From contig CM029617.1 in assembly GCA_017311315.1 (NCBI GenBank), positions 5,717,820-5,781,819 of the forward strand: DNA of 64,000 bases, written 5' to 3'. The position numbers and the translations under genes were made by a program. Positions 55,077-64,000 of the stretch are shown here, piece after piece (the stretch's first letter is position 1; every line of letters starts with the position of its first letter). Below the pieces are notes generated by a model. It worked only from the letters and a program-made list of their open reading frames with translations, searched no databases and was not told where the DNA came from. The stretch comes from Dendrocalamus latiflorus. Its lineage: Eukaryota; Streptophyta; Magnoliopsida; Poales; Poaceae.

Positions 55077-57344
55077 TGTAACACCCCCTTTTTGGGAACG
55101 GGAATGTCATTACCTTTCGTAACAGCCCAAAAGTTCAGTTACGGACAGAAGAAGTATCATGCCTGCTCACGAATATTTAAAAAGAGTTAATTTGATTAAA
55201 ATAAGACTTAACAGTCAATTTTAACTATTTTAAGGGCGTCCAAACCCAAAATTTAACTTGCAATCAGAAGAGCCAAAGAAAACTACACAGAAACGCTCGA
55301 GTGCGGCCGCAACCCTAACGCGAAAACTTGGGATATCCTGTCATCTGCTGATCTCTATGTTGGGGAGAGTAAAGTAAGACTGAGTACAACCAACTGTACT
55401 CAACAAGTCACACAGAAGTTACCATCAACTACATGCAGGGTTTAACATGAGATGGGGAAAAGGTTTATTATTTTATGTGGATGCAGTTTTAGTTATAAAC
55501 CAGTTTTAAGCATGAAAGAAAGATAATTTCTTTAGTAAAAGGGGGGTTCAAACTTGATTACCAACCTTCAACATTCTCAAATCTACTTATGCTTTGTTGT
55601 TGGATTCACTCATTAAACACAACTTCATTTACCGGAAGCACAGCGTATTCGAATACAATTGGTCATGACTTTGCAAAGCTGCCCTGCTTTACCCACAAGA
55701 TTTCTTAACTCCCGCGTCCAGGTTCAAGAAAACAAGGGTTTTCACTGCTCAATTTTTTATATAGCCTCCACGTAGTAGGCTTCTCCAACAAGCTCAGGTG
55801 ACCCCTCAGATCTATCCAACTTATCTCAGCCTACTATTGTGTGAATAACTGATAATCAAATCAATAGTAAAAAAATTAACCACCTTCCATACGGCCCTTC
55901 TTAACCTCCATCCGTATGGACTCACACTTGGCCTCCCGCTGTTTATGTAGAGGTTCAATCGAATTTGAGCAGCTACTAGACCAGGTTTGACGTATCAACG
56001 CATGTGGTTGGGCGATCACTATGTTCTTTACTCAACATAAGGTCTAGTCCCTATATTTTCACTGAGGCAACCTCCTCCCACAAACCCATGTTCAGTGCCT
56101 TTACACTGCCATCGATTCGTAATCCTTACCTCCACCCTAGGTTAAGGTCATGGGATCCGACCTACTTTTAAGGCCACCAGCGATCCTCGCTCACCCTAGA
56201 ACCATTTTTCGAAATCCATCAACAAGTACCAAACTTTTAATAACAGAGGTTTTGTTGATTTTCTAAACTACCATGATTACATTATTATTATATTTAATAT
56301 AACTATGTCTTGTCAAGGTGAATATGGCCTTCAAATTAAACTGGGCTTTTTCGGGTGGTAGGACATAGCTAATATCTTGCCATTCTAAACATTTATTGTA
56401 CATAAAATAACGGTGCGTAAATAACATAATGAAAGTACTGATAATTAGATAAATAAGGGAAATGTAGATTCAACATGAACAAAAAATATTTGACTAGCCT
56501 TGCGAGTCTACGATTTCAACTAGCTCGAACTCTTCGATGGACTGGGCTTGAGCTTGGGATTCTCCTTCTGGCTCGGATGAACTTCAATGTCGTGTGTAGC
56601 GCAAATCAAAGAAATAAAATTTAATTCCACTCTCAAAGAATTGAGCTAGGAATAAACAAATAAAATGAAGAAAGAAAATTTGAAAAATCCAAATAAATAG
56701 GGTTTTGGGCTTTTAGGAGGTCCATAAGGTGAAACAGGGCTGAGAAATGGGTTGGCGGGCTCGAAACGGTCAAAATGGGTATATTTTGTGTTTTTGGGTT
56801 CTGGATGAATAGGAGCTTGGCCATGGCAACGACGGCGCATGGCAAAGCCGGGAGGGTTCGAGAGGCGCGGTTCGGCTGGCAGAGCAGGTGATCATGGCTG
56901 CCTCGGGCTACTCAGAGCGGTGGTCAAAAGGGACGGGCTATGTCAGGTCTACCGGGGAGGCTATGAGAGTCGAGAGAGCAAAAACAGGGGGGCGGACGGT
57001 GGCATGCGTGTTCGGCGGTGCCTAACAACGGTGCAAGGGGCATTTAAGGATGGGGTACAGTCACTGACAGGTGGAGCAGGGCTGGCAGCAGCAAGCTAGC
57101 AGACGCGAGAAGGCGTGGGAAGGCTTGGCGGCAAAGGAACAATCGGGCGACGGCAAAAATATCTGGACAGCGATGAGATTTTTCGGACAGGAACAGTGCA
57201 AGCGCTAATTCCCTCCATTCAAGCAATTGCCAATAGGGATTAGGGGTGGAATAGGTTAAGATTCGTGCAGGATAGGGCTGGGAAACAAAAGAACTCAAAT
57301 CCAAATAAAATTCGAAATCTTGTTTGAAAATTTGGTTCGTTTCA
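55077..57344 (-). repeat. 5' LTR of Tekay/Del-type element
   Basis: 2268 bp; minus strand begins TGAAACGAACC and ends GGGGTGTTACA. Its 5' 530 bp match 7804-8349. No internal coding region remains beyond the leader. Confidence 0.8.
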
Positions 57345-57394
57345 GCACACAACATGTTCACAATGAATCGGTTAAGGAAAGTAAGGGCCAACAA

Positions 57395-58298
57395 TGTTAG
57401 AGTTGTAATCTTGTTTTTCCAGTCGTGGTCGTAGTCTTGGTTATGTACAAGTGGTCAGAGCCGAGTACGAGTTTGGCCGTGGTCGTATACGAGTCCATGT
57501 CATGGTCGTATACGAGTTCGGGTCGTGGTCGTACACGAGTCCGTATCGTAGTCGAGTTCAAGTCACTTCATAGTCGTAACCAAGTACGAGTAGTAGTCGT
57601 GGTCATAACTGAGTCGGAGTCTTAGAGCAGGGTATAAAAGACAGAGCCATGTAACCGAGAGAGTACGGTGAAAAAGAGGGGCGAGAAGGGCGAGAGAGGC
57701 CAAGGCGATCGGTGTGATCGATAGGCAAGAGAGAGAGGACAATCAGGGTGATCATAGAGATTTGTATAATTGAGAGAAAGAAATAAAGAAAAGACAAGAG
57801 CGGTTTGGCTCTGGAAGTCTATTCGAGTTTATTGTGTTCACAGACGTCGTCGTAAACAGAGTTATGACCACAGCAACGAGCGAAGGTGTTCGCAGTGCTA
57901 AAGATGTGGTCGTAAGTAGTTACGACCACGTTCACAGAGTTATAGACGTGGTCGTAAGTTGATACGACCACAGCGGTCGACAGAATCACTGCATGGTTGT
58001 AATGAGCTACGATTACGGTGATCGGCCATGGTCAAAGGAGGTGCAGCGAGAGGCGGTGAACGTGATCGTAACTTCAGCAAAAGTTTACGACTACGTGGTC
58101 GAAGCAACGAGGCATGATCGGAGAGATCACAATGTGGTCGTAACGATTATCTGTGTGGTCGGAGGACCAACAAAGCGATCATAGCGACATAGGAGGTGGT
58201 CGTAGCCACTACAACGTGGTCGTACGGCTACAGGTGGTGGTCATAGCGGCCAGGACATGGTCGTAGGATCCTGCGAAGCAGTCGGTAGGGCTGTAACA
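57395..58298 (+). repeat. 5' LTR of the copia element
   Basis: 904 bp, TGTTAGAGTTGTAATC to GGGCTGTAACA. TATAAAAG at 57633-57640 is a good TATA box. Downstream of it, palindromes around GTGGTCGTA/TACGACCAC recur many times. Confidence 0.95.
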
Positions 58299-58300
58299 AG

Positions 58301-58312
58301 TGGTATCAGAGC
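58301..58312 (+). promoter_or_regulatory. Primer-binding site of the copia element
   Basis: TGGTATCAGAGC, an exact match to the initiator methionine tRNA primer site, two bases after the LTR. Confidence 0.95.
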
Positions 58313-59240
58313 ATGGGTGACAAGGCAAAGGCTCAGGGTGGGCTAATCTCCCTCCAGTACCCTCTCTTGACGATCGACAACTACCCGGTGTGGGCAATGA
58401 AGATGAAGGCGAACGTACGCACCCAAGGAGTCTAGGGCGCAGTCAATCCGATGGGGAAAGACAAGGAGGTGGACGACAAAGTAGATCAGGCGGCTTTGGC
58501 CTTCATCTACCAGGTGGTGCCAGACGCGATGATGCATTAGCTCATCGGCAAGGAGACGGCACGAGAAGCGTGGGAGGCGCTTCAGACGATGCACAAAGGA
58601 GTTGATCGTGTCAAGGATGTGAGGCTCTAGAATTTGTGGAGCGAGTTTGAGAATCTGAAGATGGAAGAGACCCAGTCGGTGGACGAGTTCGCCAGTAAGC
58701 TGAGTTCGTTGTACAATTAGATTAATTCTCTTGGTGATAAGATGGAGGAATCTGTGGCGGTGAAGAAGTACCTACGCGTGCTTCTGAAAAAGTACATACC
58801 TATTGTTACAACACTTATGTACTCCTCCAATCTGGAGAAGAAGAATATAGAGAAGATCACTGGATCTCTCACAGCGCATGAGGAGTTGCTAAAGGGGTTT
58901 CAGTCACGCAAGGAATAGGGATCTCACAACCAGCAGGCGTTGCTAGTAAGGAGAGATCCAAGAGATAGTCATGGCTCATCATACAATCGCGGAAGGTGGC
59001 GCGGTTGAGGTGGCTAGAGTGGTCGAGGCGGCAGGGGTGGCCGTGGAGACAAGGCTGGGCAAGGCGGTGGTGAGAGGTCCCATGATATGTCACATGTCAA
59101 GTGCTTTGAATGTGGTGAATACAGGCACTACGCGATAAAATGCCGCAATAATAAAAAGTGCTTCAACTGTAATGAGTTTGAGCATTTTGCTTTGGATTGC
59201 AAGAGTGAGAAGAAGACGAAGAAGAAGATGACGGAGAGCT
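58313..59240 (+). pseudogene. copia gag
   Basis: From ATG 58313 (MGDKAKAQGG) the frame encodes a copia gag of the UBN2 type (TIDNYPVWAMKMKANV; MEETQSVDEFASKLSSLYN), then an Arg/Gly-rich stretch and two CCHC zinc knuckles, CFECGEYRHYAIKC (about 59101) and CFNCNEFEHFALDC (about 59161). At least five TAG stops interrupt it (for example at 58431 and 58539). Gag packages the RNA; this copy cannot make a full protein. Confidence 0.85.
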
Positions 59241-59344
59241 AGTACTTCTCTCCTCATATGTTGAAAAGGAGTCGATCATGGTGGAACTAAATGAGGAGAA
59301 CGTAGTTAAAAAATACGCATGAAGAAAGAAAGCCATGATCACAC

Positions 59345-59720
59345 GGATCAATGGTAGTTGTATAATGGAGCAAGCAACCACATGAAGGGAGATTGCCCCA
59401 TGTTCCACACACTTGACGAGAAGGTTTGGGGCAAGGTCAAGTTTGGCGATGGCTCCACGGTGGAGATAAAGGGCAAAGGGACGATGATGCTGCAATGCAG
59501 GAATAGGGATAAGAACTTGTTGACAGGAATCTATTATATACCAAGTCTATGCAACAACATACTGTCTCGGGTAGATGACGGAGAGAGGGTTCAAGGTGGT
59601 GCTGGAGGATGAGTTCTTGCGAGTGTATGACAAGAACAGAGATTTGTTGATGAAGGCGAAGAGGTCGCCAAATCGGTTGTACAAAATTCCTTTGAAAATT
59701 TGCAGACCAGTTTGTGTAAA
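59345..59720 (+). pseudogene. copia protease start and pre-integrase remnant
   Basis: GASNHMKGDCPMF is the protease region, but the residue at the catalytic Asp position reads Tyr (LYNGAS), and a TAG precedes it. A later block, SPNRLYKIPL, is the pre-integrase motif. The coding sequence stops there; integrase onward is deleted. Confidence 0.75.
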
Positions 59721-60294
59721 GAGCGATCTGGAGGAGCCAGAGCACAGAGGACTTCATCAACAGGCAGCAGGAGGCAACTCTAAAGTCGTAACGAGCAAGT
59801 CAGCAGAGAAGCAAGACGAGGCAGAGGGCACGGTCGTAACGAGCAGTGGCTCTCGAAGGGCATGCAGCAAGCATGCAGTAGTTGTAACAGGCGGCACAGG
59901 AGGTGCGCACAAGCGTGCAGCCGACTTCGGACAAGCACTTGCAGACAGAAAGGAGCGAAGAGTTGGCACGAGCGGTCGAAGGGTCAACTCGGGTGGTCGG
60001 CACCGACCACATGCAACAGACGTGGTCGTAGCGAGCAGGGGCTCGGGAGGGGCTCTCACGTGTGCAGCAGAAAGAAGTCATAGATGGGTCCCGAGGTGGC
60101 AGGAGGAAGCACAATGTGGAAGGCAGTGGTCGAAAGCAAGGCCACACGACAGTGAAAGTAGGTGCTAGTGGATGAAGCGTGAGCAAGGGCTGCAAGAGGA
60201 AGATGACCAGAGCAAGTGCTCAGCCTAGGAAGGCATGCAAGGAAGAAGCAGCAGCAAAAGAAGATCAACGTAATCAAGAACGAAAATCAAGATT
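59721..60294 (+). other. copia 3' internal non-coding region
   Basis: GC-moderate sequence with repeated GTCGTAACGAGCAG motifs, related to those in the LTR. The 197-codon ORF starting at 59575 extends into it without a recognised domain. Confidence 0.5.
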
Positions 60295-60305
60295 AAGGAG
60301 GTGAT

Positions 60306-61250
60306 TGTTAGAGTTGTAATCTTATTTTTCCAGTCGTGGTCGTAGTCCTGGTCATGTACAAGCGGTCGGAGTCGAGTACGAGTTTGGCCGTGGTCGTATA
60401 TGAGTCCAGGTCGTGGTCGTATATGAGTTAGGCTCGTGGTCATACACGAGTCCGTGTCATAGTCGAGTTCGAGTCGCTTCATAGTCGTAACCAAGTACGA
60501 GTAGTAGTCGTGGTCGTAACTGAGTCAAAGTCTTAGAGCAGGGTATAAAAGGCAGAGCCATGTAATCAAGATAGTATGGTGAAAAAGAGGGGCGAGAAGG
60601 GCAAGAGAGGCCAAGGCGATCGGTGTGATCGAGAGGCAAGAGAGAGAGAGACGACGATCAGGGTGATCGTAGAGATTTGTGTAATCGAGAGAAAGAAATA
60701 AAGAGAAGAGAAGAGCGGTTTGGCTTTGGAAGTCTATTCGAGTTCATTGTGTTTACAGACGTGGTTGTAACTCTAGAGTTACACCCACGGCAACGAGCGA
60801 AGGTGTTCGTAGTGCTGAAGACGTGATCGTAAGTAGTTACAACCACGGTCACAGAGTTGAAGACGTGATCGTAAGTCGTTACGACCACAGCGGGGAGACG
60901 TGGTCGTAAGTCATTACGACCACAGCGGTCGACAAAATCATTGCGTGGTCGTAAGGAGCTACGACTACGGAGATCGGTCGTGGTCGAAGGAGATGCAGCG
61001 AGAGGCGGTGAACGTGGTCGTAACTTCAGCAGAAGTTTACGACTACGTGGTTGGAGCAGCGAGGCGTGATCGGAGAGATCACAGTGTGATCGTAACGACC
61101 GTCTGTGTGGTCGGATGACCAACAGAGCGGTTGTAGCGACACAGGAGGTGGTCGTAGCCACTACAAGATGGTTGTATGGCTACATGAGGTGGTCGTAGTG
61201 GCCAGGACGTGGTCGTAGGATCCTGAGAAGCAGTCGGCAGGGCTCTAACA
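60306..61250 (+). repeat. 3' LTR of the copia element
   Basis: 945 bp, ending GGGCTCTAACA just before the AACAA duplication. TATAAAAG at 60544. It is about 40 bp longer than the 5' LTR because of an extra palindrome unit near 60870-60920. Confidence 0.95.
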
Positions 61251-61361
61251 AACAAGATATTGAATATTTCTCAAATCATAGGTATTGCAGTTTTCTTTAC
61301 CCATTTCGGTAGCTCTGCTATTTGCTTATGTTCACTCCTAAATTATCATACCATATCTGCT

Positions 61362-61568
61362 GCTTAGATATGTTGATTCTTATTGTTTTTCCTGCTGCCC
61401 ACTGAGATGTAGGATATATTGTACTCCTACTGTATTATGCTAGAGTCCAGAACAGTTTACTTATCAATCTCTTGCAAATATTTCAAGTGTCGTTAAAGAT
61501 TTTTGGTTGTAACCCAATATATATAGTTGATGTTCTTTACAAAGAGATTTAATGTAACCATGCAGTTT
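61362..61568 (+). repeat. Repeat A, copy 1
   Basis: About 207 bp, from GCTTAGATATGTTGATTC to ACCATGCAGTTT, repeated at 61970-62178. Confidence 0.9.
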
Positions 61569-61573
61569 CCGGC

Positions 61574-61969
61574 GGTACGGGCCGGGGCATGGCACAAGGC
61601 GGCTCCGATGGAGTTCCAGTGGGACGCTAGGGGTTTTAACCATCTACGGGACAAGGCGAACCTAGTGGCAGAAGTAGCTTAGGCTGGGATAGCTCAGGTT
61701 GAGCTGTCCACGGTGAGGTCCCTCTCGCCGGCAAGGGCTCACACCACCAGAGCTCTATAGTTATGCTCGTGCTAAGGTAAGCTCGATAGTGTAATCAAGA
61801 TGCATTGGGGATGTTAGGGACAAAAGCAATTGAATTCTTTTTAAGAAACGAAGGAGTTTGCAAAGAGGGGCTGACCGCGCGTGAAGAGGCTCATCGACAG
61901 CAAGTCAGTGCGATTGCTCTCAATTGGGTGCTATGGAGGGTGTCTGGGAACCTTGCGAAGTGATCAGGG
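61574..61969 (+). repeat. Repeat B, copy 1
   Basis: GTACGGGCCGGGGCATGGC to CCTTGCGAAGTGATC, repeated at 63347-63700. It carries about 45 extra bases relative to the other copy near 61730-61775. Confidence 0.9.
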
Positions 61970-62178
61970 GCTTAGATATGTTGATTCTTATTGTTTTTTC
62001 CTGCTGCCCACTGAAATGTAGAACATATTGTACTCCTAATGTATTATGCTTGAGTCTAGAACAGGTTTCTTATCATTCTCTTGCAAATATTTCAACGTGT
62101 CGTTAAAGAGTTTTGGTTCTAACCCAACATATATAGTTGACGTTCTTTACAAAGAGATTTAATGTAACCATGCAGTTT
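61970..62178 (+). repeat. Repeat A, copy 2
   Basis: Direct copy of 61362-61568, 608 bp downstream, with a few substitutions. Confidence 0.9.
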
Positions 62179-62193
62179 TCCTCTATACACATA

Positions 62194-62406
62194 GGGGTTG
62201 TTTGGTTACCTGCATGTGCTCATGCAGCTGCATGAGCGTGGCCAGGCTGAGGAGGGAAGCTCCTCAGCCACGTTTCTCCTCAGCCTGGCTCCAGTTGATT
62301 TTTTGCATCCACTCGTGCAGGCTCTCCCCCTCATGCAGGTAACCAAACACCATCTCCCTGCATGCGCTGGTGCGAGCCACCCCTATGCAGGCAACCAAAC
62401 AGACCC
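62194..62406. mobile_element. MITE-like element, 213 bp
   Basis: Terminal inverted repeats GGGGTTGTTTGGTTACCTGC and GGGTCTGTTTGGTTGCCTGC. Flanked by ATA on both sides (62191-62193 and 62407-62409). An inner inverted copy, GGTGTTTGGTTACCTGCATG, lies at 62334-62353. It resembles Tourist-type elements, though their usual duplication is TTA or TAA. Confidence 0.65.
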
Positions 62407-62409
62407 ATA

Positions 62410-63346
62410 CTGTAACACTATTTCCAGTTATGATACTTGCCCGTATTTGCGTCCTAGCTGCTTCCAGAGGAGTGGTCGCTGTGCAGCTAGCGTTGTATGG
62501 CGTCGCGTTTAGATACCTTCTCCACCACGCCGAAACTCAGAGGGGGCGCATTTCCACGTCGTTAACGAGCTTTGTTTATCCGGTCCAACGGCTGGGCTGG
62601 TAGAGCGGCTGATAGAAAAAAAAAGGGCACCAGCACAGCGTCACCCCGAAGACTTTCCTACTTCACACGACTAAAGGTATTCTAAGCGCATGCCGCGACT
62701 TTCCTACTTCACGCGAGAGGATCTGCGTCACAACGGCTCTTTTTTTTAAAAAAAATCCACGTTACAGCAGTTGACTTCTCCCTTAAGAAACAAATGCAAG
62801 TTGTCCTAATTTTCAGGAAAATAATTTGAAGTATTGAACGCGTTATTGATTAGACTATTTGTTACGCGGAATTAATGACAAGTACCCATGTGGGCATGAT
62901 TCACGGGGTCGAAATGGTTAAGACGGGAGGTATTATGCAAATCAAGTTCGAATGAACAGGAAGGGGTTCAACACTGTTTATCACGGATCGGGTAGCTACA
63001 GTGCCGGTTCACACAGTAACGGGTCGAGCTTCGGTGTGAACAGTAACAAACAGTACTGGGCTTGGCCCAAAATCGCACAGCCAATTCAGCCCAATAGCGC
63101 GTGTGTGTACCGCTGATGGCGGCACAGACGGACGAGATTGAGCCACGTCGTCGTTTTCTACCCCCTTCTTCTACCTCCTGGTGCCACAGGATAGTGGAGC
63201 ATAGCAACAATGGTGGCGGCTGATTGAGCACCGGCGAAGGTCGCCGATGGAAATAGAAGACTTCTACAGGTTCCTTAGGGTCACGATGTTCCATTTTTGA
63301 GATTGGCCGAGCTTGAGGGACGGTGATTTTGGCCAACGGTGAGAGG
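62410..63346. other. Unassigned sequence
   Basis: No gene or known element recognised. 62880-63060 has a GC-balanced stretch with repeated CAGTAAC motifs. Confidence 0.35.
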
Positions 63347-63700
63347 TGGTACGGGCCGGGGCATGGCACAAGGCGGCTCTAGTGGAGTTCCAGTGGGACG
63401 CTAGGGGTTTAAACCATCTACGGGACAAGGCGAACCTAGCGGTAGAAGCAGCTTAGGCTAGGATAGCTCAGGTTGAGCTGTCAACGGTGAGGTCCCTCTC
63501 GCCGGCGCTAAGGTAAGCTCGATAGTGTAATCAAGATGCATTGGGGATGTTAGGGACAAAAGCAATTGAATTCTTATTAAGAAACGAAGGAGATTGCAAA
63601 GAGGGGCTGACCGGTGTGAAGAGGCTCATCGACGGCGAGTCAGTGCGATTGCTCTCAATTGGGTGCTTGGAGGGTGTCTGGGAACCTTGCGAAATGATCC
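63347..63700 (+). repeat. Repeat B, copy 2
   Basis: Second copy of the 61574-61969 repeat, in the same orientation. Confidence 0.9.
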
Positions 63701-64000
63701 AAAGGGGCTCTGAGGCTTTAGAGGGGTGCTAAGGCGGTGGGAGCAGAGCACTGGCTAGGCGGTGCTAGCACGTGGATGGGAGAAGATGGTAAGGGTGCGG
63801 TCGGCGAGGCCAGGGAGCAGGCGAGGCATGGGCAAGGCGACGATCGAGCACTAGAGAAGCGACACGCGGTCTGAGCTGGCCAAGGCCTGGTGTGACGGAG
63901 GGGAGAGCTGCGGCGCGAGTGGGCAAACAGTGGCGGGGCGTAGGCGTGCAGCCGCGTGGATGGATGGCACAGAGGAGAGAGTCGGCTACTTGGAAGACGC
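63701..64000. other. Unassigned GC-rich right edge
   Basis: Sequence rich in GGCGAGG/GGCAAGG; no gene seen. Confidence 0.35.

Larger units (their letters stand above)
57395..61250 (+). mobile_element. Ty1/copia element, deletion derivative, complete ends
   Basis: LTRs 57395-58298 and 60306-61250, flanked by the 5-bp duplication AACAA (57390-57394 and 61251-61255). Primer site at 58301 and a purine tract before the 3' LTR. The internal region is only about 2.0 kb: gag and a protease start remain, while integrase, RT and RNase H are missing. It therefore depends on a relative for movement. Confidence 0.93.

Noticed and set aside
59575..60168. 197-codon plus-strand ORF as a separate gene
   Set aside because: It begins within the copia pre-integrase remnant and continues into non-coding repeats, with no domain beyond the remnant.

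Overview
This window looks like intergenic DNA from a large, repeat-rich plant genome, almost certainly a grass (Poaceae). The evidence is nested LTR retrotransposons of typical grass lineages (Ty3/gypsy Tat and Tekay/Del types, Ty1/copia with a probable Sirevirus), a large CACTA DNA transposon, a small hAT element, a MITE-like element, and plant-style introns in captured gene fragments. I found no complete ordinary host gene, no rRNA or tRNA gene and no CRISPR array. All family names come from motifs recognised by eye; no database search was run.

Layout, left to right. (1) 1-2888: 3' part of a Tat-lineage Ty3 element (Tat1, + strand) carrying an uninterrupted 561-codon antisense frame, a tandem array and its 3' LTR. 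It sits inside the reverse transcriptase of an older minus-strand Ty3 element (2889-6614). (2) 6615-9124: LTR-derived sequence, including part of a Tekay-type LTR and the decayed 3' end of its pol. (3) 9125-11520: a minus-strand Tat fragment (Tat2) with the same antisense gene. (4) 11802-27132: a complete Tat element (Tat3) with two LTRs and a GGTGT target duplication. It sits in the 3' non-coding part of a Sirevirus-like copia element, whose 2.1-kb 3' LTR is at 28392-30520. Tat3 was itself hit by a solo Sirevirus-type LTR (14089-15797, duplication CCCAC) and by a roughly 3-kb Tekay-type LTR (22057-25109). (5) 30521-34725: a fourth Tat fragment (Tat4). (6) 34726-37472 plus 54731-54762: one Tekay-type LTR split by a 17.26-kb CACTA element (37473-54730, duplication TAG).

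The CACTA element is the most interesting unit. It carries one nearly intact 13-exon gene of the plant Ptta/En/Spm transposase family, but I see no main (TNP2/TNPD-type) transposase. Its left 13 kb holds pieces of at least four unrelated host genes with intron boundaries kept: an AGD14-like ARF-GAP, gamma-tubulin complex component 4, coatomer beta-prime and acylamino-acid-releasing enzyme. A fifth, unidentified fragment is also present. A hAT element with a perfect 8-bp duplication lies inside the coatomer fragment.

(7) 55077-57344: a Tekay-type 5' LTR with primer-binding site (minus strand). (8) 57395-61250: a complete Ty1/copia deletion derivative (duplication AACAA) whose LTRs are packed with GTGGTCGTA palindromes. 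(9) 61251-64000: unclassified repeats arranged A-B-A...B', a MITE-like element and sequence I could not assign.

Two cross-cutting themes stand out. The four Tat copies share an antisense, apparently spliced gene with its own TATA-like box. The broken pol of Tat3 has 12 in-frame stops, 11 of them explicable as single C-to-T changes in CAG or CGA codons, the pattern expected from deamination of methylated cytosines in a silenced transposon.
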